NCBI RefSeq assembly: GCF_020831925.1
Contig: NZ_JAFIFQ010000034.1
Location: forward strand, 1 to 34,517
Length of the DNA: 34,517 nt
Origin: Alkalimonas sp.
GTDB lineage: Bacteria > Pseudomonadota > Gammaproteobacteria > Enterobacterales > Alteromonadaceae
Direction: 5' to 3'
Below the pieces are notes generated by a model. That model made no database searches, was not told where the DNA came from, and saw only the letters and a program-made list of their open reading frames with translations. Position 1 is the first letter of the stretch. Each line of letters begins with the position of its first letter. The position numbers and the translations under genes are program-made. Positions 1 to 7,662 of this stretch are shown piece by piece.

Positions 1-73
1 AGCAATACGAGTTGTGATTAAGGGCACTCTCTTAGAGACCTGCCCCGTCATCACTCTATGTAAGGTTTTCGGC

Positions 74-107
74 GGAGCTTTCAAGTGAGCTCCAACAAAT
101 TTTTTTT
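74..107 (+). terminator. Rho-independent terminator of an upstream + strand gene
   Basis: A stem GGAGCT (74-79) pairs with AGCTCC (88-93) across an 8-base loop. It is followed by AACAAA and an eight-base T run at 100-107. The T run lies on the + strand side, so this would end a transcript entering from outside the window. Bases 1-73 show no recognisable gene end. Confidence 0.6.
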
Positions 108-678
108 ACTGCATTTGCTGCAACAGTTGCTCAAACTGCTGCATGGACTCTTCATCCATGCCCATCATCTGCTGCATCAATTCACCGGTTAATTTGGTGA
201 TGGTTTCTTTTTCTGCATCCGTCATGCACTGGTTTAACAAAGTAGTAATTTGCTTTAGATTACGCATTTCAGCTTCTTGTTCAGCGCGTTCTTCGGCTGG
301 CATGTACTCCAGCATTTGCTGCATCATTTCCATCATGGGTTCCACCATCTGCAGGGAGGTCCAGGCGAATTTGAAGCTCAGCTCGGTGTATTCGGCCGGG
401 GTAAAGTTATGTTGCTTTAGCAGTTGCTCCAACGCGCGGCGATGCTCAGGGGTGGCCAGCTTGCTCAGGGTAGTGTCGTAGTGACGTTGCCAGTTGCAAT
501 GCGATTGCAACTCCAAGGTGCTGCTGTCTACTTCCGGAAAGCGGGCTTCAAGCGCTTCCATCTCTGGCAGCATAGTCATATAACGCTGCAGATTCTGCTT
601 AGTAACCACAGTGCTTGCCTGCGTGGCGCCGATAAACAAGCTTAATAGGCAGCCAACAGCTAGGTTCATTACGTTCAT
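106..678 (-). CDS. Hypothetical Met/Gln-rich periplasmic protein
   Basis: I do not recognise a named family. The 190-residue product starts with a probable cleavable signal peptide (about residues 1-21, ending in a T-Q-A-S stretch). The mature part is predicted to be mostly helical and charged. Its last 75 residues are very rich in Met and Gln, with runs such as MMEMMQQM and QQMMGMDEE. Two cysteines (near 61 and 150) could form a disulfide. The ATG at 678 has an AGGAA Shine-Dalgarno sequence about 8 bases upstream and a good promoter further up. The gene is divergent from yaeQ. Met-rich periplasmic proteins sometimes bind copper, but no metal-site pattern is clear enough here to claim it. Confidence 0.75.
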   Translation of the reverse strand: MNVMNLAVGCLLSLFIGATQASTVVTKQNLQRYMTMLPEMEALEARFPEVDSSTLELQSHCNWQRHYDTTLSKLATPEHRRALEQLLKQHNFTPAEYTELSFKFAWTSLQMVEPMMEMMQQMLEYMPAEERAEQEAEMRNLKQITTLLNQCMTDAEKETITKLTGELMQQMMGMDEESMQQFEQLLQQMQ

Positions 679-717
679 TTGATGTTTCCTTCACGATTAT
701 CACGGGCCCGTATCGCT

Positions 718-747
718 GTTATAGCCGTTTTTGCTGCCGGGCTGCAA
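718..747 (-). promoter_or_regulatory. Sigma-70-type promoter for the Met/Gln-rich protein gene
   Basis: On the minus strand TTGCAG (747-742) and TATAAC (723-718) are 18 bases apart. The -10 box lies 40 bases before the ATG at 678. Confidence 0.5.
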
Positions 748-753
748 CTTTTA

Positions 754-782
754 TTGAGCCGTCAGGCTGCAACCGCTACACT
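754..782 (+). promoter_or_regulatory. Sigma-70-type promoter for yaeQ
   Basis: TTGAGC (754-759) and TACACT (777-782) are separated by 17 bases, 27 bases before the yaeQ ATG. It overlaps the divergent promoter region only at its edges. Confidence 0.5.
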
Positions 783-808
783 GCCTTTTTTATGAGACAG
801 AGACTGGC

Positions 809-1351
809 ATGGCACTGAAATCGACCATCTTCAAAGTAAAGCTGAATATTGCTGATATGGACAGAGGCTACTATGGCGATCATCAGCTGACGTTGGCGCA
901 GCATCCATCCGAAACGGACTTGCGTTTGATGGTGCGGATTCTGGCCTTTGCGCTGAATGCGAGTGACAGCCTGACCTTTACCAAAGGCCTAAGCTCGGAA
1001 GAGGATGTAGCAGAGCTATGGGATCGCCGCCTGAGCGGTGACATTGCGCTTTGGGTGGAGTTTGGCCAGTCCGATGAGAAGTGGCTGCGCAAAGCCTGTG
1101 GCCGGGCGGAAAAAGTGCACTTGTACTGCTATGGCGGCCGCAGTACCGATGTCTGGTGGCAGCAACAGCAAGCTGCACTGCAACGCTACCAGAACCTGAG
1201 CATCTGGCAATTACCGGAAGACGGCCTGCAGGCTTGCCTGCAACTGGTGCAGCGTCAAATGGAGTTGCAGTGCAGCATTACTGAAGGGCAGATCTGGCTT
1301 AGTGACCATAGCCATAACGTTCATTTGCAACCGCAGCTGTTAAAAGAGTGA
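809..1351 (+). CDS. yaeQ: YaeQ family protein
   Basis: The 180-residue product matches the YaeQ family along its full length (E. coli YaeQ is about 181 residues). It shares the N-terminal MALKSTIFK stretch, the AQHPSETD stretch near residue 32, a central LWVEFGQ(S)DEKW segment, the WWQQ motif near 117 and the IWLSD motif near 161. The family has a PD-(D/E)XK nuclease-like fold. Its cellular role is not firmly known; it has been discussed as a suppressor of RfaH loss and in transcription elongation. There is no signal peptide, so it should be cytoplasmic. It has its own promoter and is probably monocistronic. Confidence 0.93.
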   Translation: MALKSTIFKVKLNIADMDRGYYGDHQLTLAQHPSETDLRLMVRILAFALNASDSLTFTKGLSSEEDVAELWDRRLSGDIALWVEFGQSDEKWLRKACGRAEKVHLYCYGGRSTDVWWQQQQAALQRYQNLSIWQLPEDGLQACLQLVQRQMELQCSITEGQIWLSDHSHNVHLQPQLLKE

Positions 1352-1401
1352 GCCCAGTTCGGTCAGTTTACGTTCAGTTAGGCTTTGTCAGCATGGCAGC
1401 A

Positions 1402-1429
1402 TTGAAAAAAAGCTGGTCAACGCTATGAT
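1402..1429 (+). promoter_or_regulatory. Sigma-70-type promoter for the pterin-protein/diguanylate cyclase operon
   Basis: TTGAAA (1402-1407) and TATGAT (1424-1429) are 16 bases apart. An upstream in-frame ATG at 1425 lies inside the -10 box, so the start at 1488 is preferred. Confidence 0.55.
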
Positions 1430-1487
1430 CATCAAAGCGAGTTTCACTTTATTTACCGCCGATGTTTGTGCCAGGAGCCGTCAACGC

Positions 1488-1982
1488 ATGACTTACCGCA
1501 AACGAGCAGTTACCGCCCTCGGCCTGGTAAGCTGTTTGGTGCTGGCATTGTTGACCAGCGTCAGCAGCCACGCTAAAGAAGGCAGTGTACTGACCATTCG
1601 TATTGCTGAGCAACAGCATGTGCTGAGCCTGTCTGAGCTCGAGCAACTACCGCAGCAACAAGCCCATTTTAAAGCTGCCTGGGGGCCTGAAGGACTATGG
1701 CAAGGGGTTTATCTGCACGATCTGTTGGTGCGTTTTAATTTGGAGCAGTATCAGGATATTCGACTGAGCGCCCTAAACGACTACCGTATCCGTCTTACCC
1801 CGCAAGAAATTACCAACGGCAAACCTATACTGGCCAGCCACTTTGATGGTGAACCTATCCCGCTGGAGCGCAATGGTCCCTTTATCCTGATTTGGCCAGA
1901 TCAGTCGCAGCAGGTACTGGATGGTACAGCCCCTTTGGCCTTGTGGATTTGGAGCCTGACTGAAATACGGGTCCGGCCTTAA
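1488..1982 (+). CDS. Periplasmic molybdopterin-fold protein, PruR-like (probable pterin-binding partner of the adjacent GGDEF protein)
   Basis: The 164-residue product has a clear signal peptide (positive MTYRKR start, hydrophobic core, cut near SSHA-K at about residue 30). A single small oxidoreductase molybdopterin-binding (sulfite-oxidase-type) domain follows. Recognisable parts are the LSLSELEQLPQ segment, WQGVYLHDLL near residue 85, NDYRIRLTPQEI, and a C-terminal GPFILIWPD...LWIWSLTEI stretch. The usual large catalytic enzyme is absent. ATG 1488 was chosen because AGGAG lies 10 bases upstream and the longer form would begin inside the promoter. Its TAA overlaps the next gene's ATG (TAATG). 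Small proteins of this fold encoded with GGDEF proteins include Agrobacterium PruR, a periplasmic pterin-binding regulator of DcpA. A PruR-like role is inferred here. Confidence 0.7.
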   Translation: MTYRKRAVTALGLVSCLVLALLTSVSSHAKEGSVLTIRIAEQQHVLSLSELEQLPQQQAHFKAAWGPEGLWQGVYLHDLLVRFNLEQYQDIRLSALNDYRIRLTPQEITNGKPILASHFDGEPIPLERNGPFILIWPDQSQQVLDGTAPLALWIWSLTEIRVRP

Positions 1983-3082
1983 TGCAACAATGGATCAAAC
2001 TGCGACTAGGCCGCCGCGCAGCTCTGCTGCTGTTGGCTTATAGCCTGACTGCCATGATAGTCAGTGGTTGGATCTGGTTCACCAAACAGAGTTTGCAAGC
2101 CCGTCCACCTATGCGCGTGGTGGATGTCTCCCGTCAGATTGAAATGCTAAACCGGGAAGTCACTCTTTATGTGCAGGCCTTATCTGAACACAACAGCCCA
2201 ACACAGGCCCAACTATTATGGAGCAGGGTGCAGGCCCGACAGCATACCATTCAGGGTTTGCTACGCCATTTTGTTGACCTGGAAAGCAATTTCAAAGTGC
2301 TGGAGCTGCAAATCGAGCAATTGCGGCAGATGGTTGAGCATCACCCCGAACATTTACCGCAAACAGGATTAACGGATTTTGTCGAATACATCCAGGAAGA
2401 GATGGATATTTTCGCCAGCGATGTGCATCGAACCATGCAATTGATTGTGGCCGATCAAACACGGCAACTCTATCGCTACAGCAGCGCCGTCGCCTGGTTA
2501 AGCCTGGCCATGTTCGTGAGTGGCTTTGTGCTGCTGACTCTGTTTATTTTACTAAGCAAACAAAACCAGAAACTGGTCAAACTGGCTACTGAAGATGGCC
2601 TGACCGGGCTGCTGAATCGCCGCAGTGCTATGTTGCAGGGAAAGCTGCTTGCCTCTATGGCACAGAGAAGCCAGCAGCCGCTTGCGATGGCTCTGCTGGA
2701 TGTCGATCACTTTAAACAAGTCAATGATGTCTATGGCCATCCCGCTGGGGATGCCGCCCTGAAAATGCTGGCTCAGGTATTGCGAACCTACGCACGGCGC
2801 GATACCGATGTTCTGGCTCGCATTGGTGGTGAAGAATTCTTGCTGCTGATGCCGGATACCAGTGAGGAAGTAGCTGGGCAACTGTGTAAAGTACTGCTCC
2901 ATGCTTTGTCCGATACCAAAGTCAGCGAAGACTACAACTTTCAACTGACCGCCAGTATGGGCCTTGCGGTAAGTGAGCAAGGCTGCTATGACTTTGAAAC
3001 ACTTTATCGGATGGCCGATTCGGCTTTGTACCAGGCCAAAGCTGCCGGCCGAAATCAATTGCAGATCGCAGAGCACGACTAA
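1982..3082 (+). CDS. Membrane diguanylate cyclase (GGDEF)
   Basis: This 366-residue inner-membrane protein has a short cytoplasmic N-terminus and a first membrane segment at about 13-33. A roughly 130-residue periplasmic, mostly helical sensor region follows, then a second membrane segment at about 167-190 and a GGDEF domain at 200-360. The active-site loop reads GGEEF (282-286). An RDTD inhibitory I-site sits exactly five residues earlier (273-276), so the enzyme should make c-di-GMP from GTP and be feedback inhibited. The first gene of the operon ends on this gene's start codon, giving translational coupling. The periplasmic region is the expected contact surface for the PruR-like neighbour. 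No EAL domain is present, unlike DcpA of Agrobacterium. Confidence 0.93.
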   Translation: MQQWIKLRLGRRAALLLLAYSLTAMIVSGWIWFTKQSLQARPPMRVVDVSRQIEMLNREVTLYVQALSEHNSPTQAQLLWSRVQARQHTIQGLLRHFVDLESNFKVLELQIEQLRQMVEHHPEHLPQTGLTDFVEYIQEEMDIFASDVHRTMQLIVADQTRQLYRYSSAVAWLSLAMFVSGFVLLTLFILLSKQNQKLVKLATEDGLTGLLNRRSAMLQGKLLASMAQRSQQPLAMALLDVDHFKQVNDVYGHPAGDAALKMLAQVLRTYARRDTDVLARIGGEEFLLLMPDTSEEVAGQLCKVLLHALSDTKVSEDYNFQLTASMGLAVSEQGCYDFETLYRMADSALYQAKAAGRNQLQIAEHD

Positions 3083-3083
3083 A

Positions 3084-3110
3084 AAAGCCCGCTGCAATGG
3101 CGGGCTTTCA
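3084..3110. terminator. Bidirectional terminator
   Basis: AAAGCCCGC and GCGGGCTTT form a strong stem with a short loop, flanked by an A run on the left and T-rich sequence on the right. It lies between two convergent genes. Confidence 0.8.
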
Positions 3111-3129
3111 CATCAGAACGTCAATACCA

Positions 3130-6006
3130 TCAGAAGCTGTAAGATACCGAGGTATAATAGAAGCGACCAATGTTATGGTAGGCGGCTGTTGTTGCCGTGG
3201 TGCCTGTAGTCACCCCTGGCAAGCTGCGATCAAACAGGTTATCCACGCCAAACGCCAGCTGCACCCCGTTGGCAAACTCGTAACCCAAGCGCAAGTCGGT
3301 AACAAAATAACTGCCGTAACTCATGATATCACTTGGATCCGGGTTAATAGCCAGCTCTTGCTGACGATACAAGGATGCACTGTCAATAAAGCGGGTTTTC
3401 CAACTGGTACTCCAGGCGTGGTAGCGGTAACTGATACTGAGGTTAGCTTGCCAGCGGGCATCCCCAACGGTACCCGCATATTGATCAAACTCTTCCGGAC
3501 TGTCCTGGAATGAGAAGGTTTTTCTGGAGTCCAGGTAAGTACCGATCAGCTTGGTATTAAAGCGACCGCCCATGGCATCAAAGTCATAACCCAGTTCAAA
3601 ATCCACCCCTTCAGCAGTCAAGGCGGCTACGTTTTGCGTGATCGAGGTGATCAGCACCAGCTCATTTTGGTTGTTACGCTCAATCAGGGCACAGAACTGA
3701 TTGTTGATGCCGGTTTCTGCATCGACGCACTTGTTCAGGATATTCTGTGCCGATACCGACGAAATGGCATCGTCAATCTCAATCGACCAGTAGTCCATGG
3801 TCACACTAAAACCAGGCAGCCAATCAGGCTGATACACCAAACCCAGCGTATAACTGGTGGACTTCTCTTCTTTTAAGTTCGGGTTGCCACCGCTTAAACC
3901 TTCAATGGTCGAGGCCGTTGCCTGCGGATCAAAATCGGCTGGAATGCCAAGTGCAAGGCAATTGACGCGACGGGTTTCGCTTTGCACTTGATCCACGCCG
4001 CAAGGATCGGTAACCCGGAAGAAGGTTTGGTTTTGTGGTCCGTACAACTCGCCAATGTTTGGCGCGCGCAGTGCTTCTGAATAAGTAGCCCGGGCCCGTA
4101 ATTGCGAGTTCAGATGCCAGTCCAGGCCAGTCTTCCAGCTCACTGCGCTGCCTATGGTGCTGTAATCAGCGTAACGGACAGCGGCATCAAACACCAAATC
4201 CTGGATCAGTGGCAAATCGGCCAGTAAAGGAATAGAGACTTCGGCAAACACCTCGTTCACTTCAAAGCTGCCTTTTTCATACTGCAGTGAGTTCAGAAAG
4301 GTTGCACCGGTAGCAGCAAAGCTGTCCGGTACACTTTCACTTTCTTCCTTGCGGTATTCTGCGCCCATGGAAACGCCCACATAGCCCGCCGGTAACTCAA
4401 ACAAACCACTGTTGTTCAGATGGCCACTAAACACCGTCTGACGGATGGTGCTGTTGCTGTACGAGTTGGTGTTAAACCAGTTGCGCGCCTCTGCATTGAT
4501 GGCATTATCGCCAAAGATACTGGTTGGCACACAACCATTGGCCCGCGCCAGCTCATCCCGACAGACAATCTCATCGTTCACCAGGATGGCATCGATGGAT
4601 TGGGCAAAGTTGGTGCGGATCAGATTGTTGCGATTGATCTGTTCCAGCTTGGTTTCACCAAAAACGCCATACAGCTCATAGTTCCAGTCCAGCCCAAGGC
4701 TACCCTCAATGCCGGCAACAAAGCGGGACGTGGTACGGGTATTGTTTTCCAGGCGACGACCGGCATCCTCCTGAAAACGGTGCACCTCGATTTCATTGAT
4801 GCCGTAGCTATCCATCAGCTGAACCAGGCTTGAGTCCAGGTAGGCGTTATCGCGACCGACCATCAAGGCACTGCCATACTCAAAAAAGGAAGGCTGGCCC
4901 TCACTGTCGCCTTTGCTGCGGACAAACTTGGCTTCCGCATAAATCAGGGTATCCGGCGTCAGTTCAAAGTTGATTTTGCTATTCACATTAAAGCGATTGA
5001 AGGCCGGTTGCAGATCGGTGTAACGACGCAAGTCCAGGAACTCACAATCAGAGCAACGGCCCCACTGGCCGTAGGTGGTACCGAGATCCTGCGGCCGGAC
5101 GCTACCATCCGGATTAAAAATAAACCAGTCGACGCTGCCCGTCTCAGAAATCAGATAAAAGTTACCTGCGGTTGAGCTGTCATACCAGCCCGCATTGGCA
5201 ACTGTGATGGAATCCGGAATGCCATCATGCACCCAATTACCGTCTGCATCGCGATAATCGCCATCGTCCGGGTTACGCACCGCCATATAGGAGGTTCGGG
5301 TCTGACGACGCTGGGTCGCGTTCATACCGCGTTGGCCGGAAACTTCGGCCGAAATTGCAAAGTTTCCTCGATCCTGAGCGAAGTTCGTGCCAAAAGAGCC
5401 GGTTAGTTTGTGATTACGGTAGGGGTTGTCTTCCGCAGTTCCCAGCAAGGCATGCACATCAAAACCTTCGATGTTGCGCTTTAATTTAAAGTTGACCACC
5501 CCGGTTACCGCATCGGCACCATAAACAGCAGAAGCACCACCGGTGATGATTTCAACCGACTCAATCCAGGCCGTAGGAATGGCATTGGTATCCACGGCAG
5601 CGGAGCCAGCACTGCTGGATACATGGCGCTTACCATCCACCAGCACCAAAGTGCGGGATGAACCCATGCCGCGTAAATCCAGTAAGCTCAGACCGGCTGT
5701 CCCAATAAATCTGCCAGAGTTTGCCAACGAGTAAGTAGCCGCTAGCGAGGGCAATACATTCAGGACTTCGCCTATGTTCATAGCACCGGTTTCTATCAGC
5801 TCCCTGCCGCTGATCACGGTAACCGGTGATGGTGCCACAGCACCTTCACGCAAGATACGTGACCCCGTTACCTGAATACGCTCTGGGGCGGCCGTTTCGT
5901 TCAATGCTAAGACATCGGCCTGCACCGTCATGATCATCGCGCTGCTGCCAAGCAAACCAAGCTGAACAGCACGGCATAGCCGGCTGGTAGAATAGATATG
6001 AGACAT
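3130..6006 (-). CDS. TonB-dependent outer-membrane receptor (first of two)
   Basis: The 958-residue product starts with a signal peptide (about 1-31, cut near VQA-D). A TonB-box-like stretch ERIQVTGSRI follows, then a plug domain at about 45-175 with typical landmarks: VLPSLAATYS, LRGMGSSRTLVLVDGKR, and ESVEIITGGASAVYGADAV. The rest is a long 22-strand-type beta barrel. The C-terminus ends in an aromatic residue (YTSVSYSF), as BAM substrates do. The sequence type is common in Alteromonadales and sphingomonads, where substrates are often peptides, glycans or plant compounds. The substrate cannot be read from the sequence. Several cysteine pairs (for example CSDCEF near 317) suggest disulfides in extracellular loops. 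An AGGGAG ribosome site precedes ATG 6006, with a structured leader upstream. Confidence 0.93.
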   Translation of the reverse strand: MSHIYSTSRLCRAVQLGLLGSSAMIMTVQADVLALNETAAPERIQVTGSRILREGAVAPSPVTVISGRELIETGAMNIGEVLNVLPSLAATYSLANSGRFIGTAGLSLLDLRGMGSSRTLVLVDGKRHVSSSAGSAAVDTNAIPTAWIESVEIITGGASAVYGADAVTGVVNFKLKRNIEGFDVHALLGTAEDNPYRNHKLTGSFGTNFAQDRGNFAISAEVSGQRGMNATQRRQTRTSYMAVRNPDDGDYRDADGNWVHDGIPDSITVANAGWYDSSTAGNFYLISETGSVDWFIFNPDGSVRPQDLGTTYGQWGRCSDCEFLDLRRYTDLQPAFNRFNVNSKINFELTPDTLIYAEAKFVRSKGDSEGQPSFFEYGSALMVGRDNAYLDSSLVQLMDSYGINEIEVHRFQEDAGRRLENNTRTTSRFVAGIEGSLGLDWNYELYGVFGETKLEQINRNNLIRTNFAQSIDAILVNDEIVCRDELARANGCVPTSIFGDNAINAEARNWFNTNSYSNSTIRQTVFSGHLNNSGLFELPAGYVGVSMGAEYRKEESESVPDSFAATGATFLNSLQYEKGSFEVNEVFAEVSIPLLADLPLIQDLVFDAAVRYADYSTIGSAVSWKTGLDWHLNSQLRARATYSEALRAPNIGELYGPQNQTFFRVTDPCGVDQVQSETRRVNCLALGIPADFDPQATASTIEGLSGGNPNLKEEKSTSYTLGLVYQPDWLPGFSVTMDYWSIEIDDAISSVSAQNILNKCVDAETGINNQFCALIERNNQNELVLITSITQNVAALTAEGVDFELGYDFDAMGGRFNTKLIGTYLDSRKTFSFQDSPEEFDQYAGTVGDARWQANLSISYRYHAWSTSWKTRFIDSASLYRQQELAINPDPSDIMSYGSYFVTDLRLGYEFANGVQLAFGVDNLFDRSLPGVTTGTTATTAAYHNIGRFYYTSVSYSF

Positions 6007-6015
6007 AGGTTCTCC

Positions 6016-6083
6016 CTGAAAAAATGCGACCTTAAGGTCTTTCAGTGGTTAAAAGACCTTGCCCGATGAAGGACAAGGATGAT
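6016..6083 (-). promoter_or_regulatory. Structured 5' leader of the first TonB-dependent receptor
   Basis: Read on the minus strand, the leader holds an 8-bp hairpin CCTTGTCC-TTCATC-GGGCAAGG. A 9-bp hairpin AAGGTCTTT...AAAGACCTT (6060-6034) follows. The 12-bp palindrome GACCTTAAGGTC (6039-6028) overlaps its 3' arm. A T run and the ribosome site come next. The overlapping pairings could act as an attenuator; this is inference. Confidence 0.35.
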
Positions 6084-6195
6084 TTACCCAAAATTGGGGC
6101 GCATTGTAGGGAAAGGTGGCGTCAGATCCAGCACTAAAGACGCAGCAAGGTTTGTTCGGTGAATTGTTATGCAGCTTTAGCAGAATAACTATACA

Positions 6196-6224
6196 AAGTG
6201 ATGATGTTTTCACCATCATCACTT
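6196..6224 (-). terminator. Probable terminator after metC
   Basis: AAGTGATGATG (6196-6206) and CATCATCACTT (6214-6224) form an 11-bp perfect stem with a 7-base loop, directly downstream of metC on the minus strand. The following sequence is only weakly T-rich. Confidence 0.5.
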
Positions 6225-6238
6225 AATCGCAAGGAAGC

Positions 6239-7411
6239 TTAGAGCGCCGCTTGATAACGACTAAAGGCCTGCTCCAGATCGGCCATCAAATCCTCGGGAT
6301 CTTCCAGGCCAATATGCAACCGGATCAAAGGCCCGCTGTAAGGCCATTGGCTGGCAGTACGCAGTTTTTGGACCTGTAGGGTTGGCGAAATCAGGCTTTC
6401 ATAACCGCCCCAGGAAAAGCCCATTTTGAAGTACTGCATACCTTCAACAAAAGCTGCTACCGCCTTGGCTCCGCCTTGCTTGAGTACAAAGGAAAACAAA
6501 CCATTACTGCCGGAAAAATCACGTACAAAGTAATCGTGCCCCGGATTGCTGGCAAAGGCCGGGTGACGGACAGTTTCAACTTCCGGCCGCTGCGCTATCC
6601 AGTGCGCAATTTTCAGCGCATTCTGCTGATGCTGCGCCAGCCGAACGCCTAAGGTACGCAAGCCACGACTGGCTTGATAGACATCGTCGGCCGAGGCGCA
6701 ATAACCCAGAATGTAGCTGTGCTCACGCAGTTGCGGCCAGTACTTTTCGTTGGCACTGGCCGTACCCAACATCACATCGGAATGACCGACAATGTATTTG
6801 GTGGCCGCCTGAATAGAAATATCCACCCCAAGCTCAAAAGGGCGGCACAGAATGGGCGACGCCCAGGTGTTATCCAACAGGGTGATCACGCCGTGGGCTC
6901 GTGCTATGTTGCATATCGTTGGCACATCCTGCACTTCCATGGTCAGTGAGCCGGGAGACTCCAGAAAAATCGCTTTGGTGTTCGGCCGGAGCAGAGCTTC
7001 AATACCAGCGCCGATCATCGGATCGTAATACTCGGTTTCTACCCCCATAGGCCGCAGTATTTTCTCACACAGCGCCCGGGTGGGTTCGTACACCGAATCC
7101 ACCATCAACAGGTGATCGCCTTGCTGCAGAAATGACAACAAGGCACCACTCACTGCGGCGGCACCACAAGGATACAGCGCGCAGCCAGCACCACCTTCCA
7201 GCTCACAAATGGCTTCTTGAAAGGCAAAGTGCGTGGCAGTACCGCGACGACCATAATAAGGTACTCTATCGCCTTTGCGTTGGCTGGCGTGGGCCAGTTC
7301 GGCCATGGTATCAAAGGTGATGGTTGAGGCGCGCACCACCGGCGGATTGACCGCCTGACCGGTCCACTCTTTGCCGCGTCCGGCCTGGATCAATTTGGTA
7401 TTTTGTTTCAT
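6239..7411 (-). CDS. metC: Cystathionine beta-lyase
   Basis: This PLP enzyme of 390 residues cleaves cystathionine to homocysteine, pyruvate and ammonia in methionine synthesis. MetC-type motifs include PYYGRRGT near residue 51, the LLDNTWASP segment with the PLP-contacting Asp near 180, and the Schiff-base Lys205 in AATKYIVGHSDVMLGTA. Further matches are SRGLRTLGVRL and GLFSFVL. The GHSDVM-type context favours beta-lyase (MetC) over cystathionine gamma-lyase or MetB. ATG 7411 was chosen because GGGAG lies 7 bases upstream and the family normally begins near MKQNTKLI; an in-frame extension to 7501 is unlikely. The gene is flanked by two TonB-dependent receptors. I saw no convincing MetJ operator or SAM riboswitch. 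Confidence 0.92.
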   Translation of the reverse strand: MKQNTKLIQAGRGKEWTGQAVNPPVVRASTITFDTMAELAHASQRKGDRVPYYGRRGTATHFAFQEAICELEGGAGCALYPCGAAAVSGALLSFLQQGDHLLMVDSVYEPTRALCEKILRPMGVETEYYDPMIGAGIEALLRPNTKAIFLESPGSLTMEVQDVPTICNIARAHGVITLLDNTWASPILCRPFELGVDISIQAATKYIVGHSDVMLGTASANEKYWPQLREHSYILGYCASADDVYQASRGLRTLGVRLAQHQQNALKIAHWIAQRPEVETVRHPAFASNPGHDYFVRDFSGSNGLFSFVLKQGGAKAVAAFVEGMQYFKMGFSWGGYESLISPTLQVQKLRTASQWPYSGPLIRLHIGLEDPEDLMADLEQAFSRYQAAL

Positions 7412-7662
7412 GCCACAACTCCCTGGAAGCGATAGTGTTGTCATGGTACTGCTTTTACCAGACCAGATCACCTGTTCGACCATAGTTGGACGGTAAATCA
7501 TGCGCTTATGGTCTATGCTTTACTTTGAGACGTACCAGAAATACGACAATGCAGTAGGTCGTTGCTGATTAAGAAGCCGTAAAGGCCATCACTATCACAA
7601 TTAAAATACCACCAAGGATAGAGCAGATAACAAGAAACTCGACATCCATTAGGAGAAACTGT

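Noticed and set aside
4420-4833. Plus-strand open frames inside the first TonB-dependent receptor, and similar antisense frames over ubiD, hemX, lysA and the second receptor
   Set aside because: They are opposite-strand shadows of well-supported genes, without signal peptides, ribosome sites or family resemblance.
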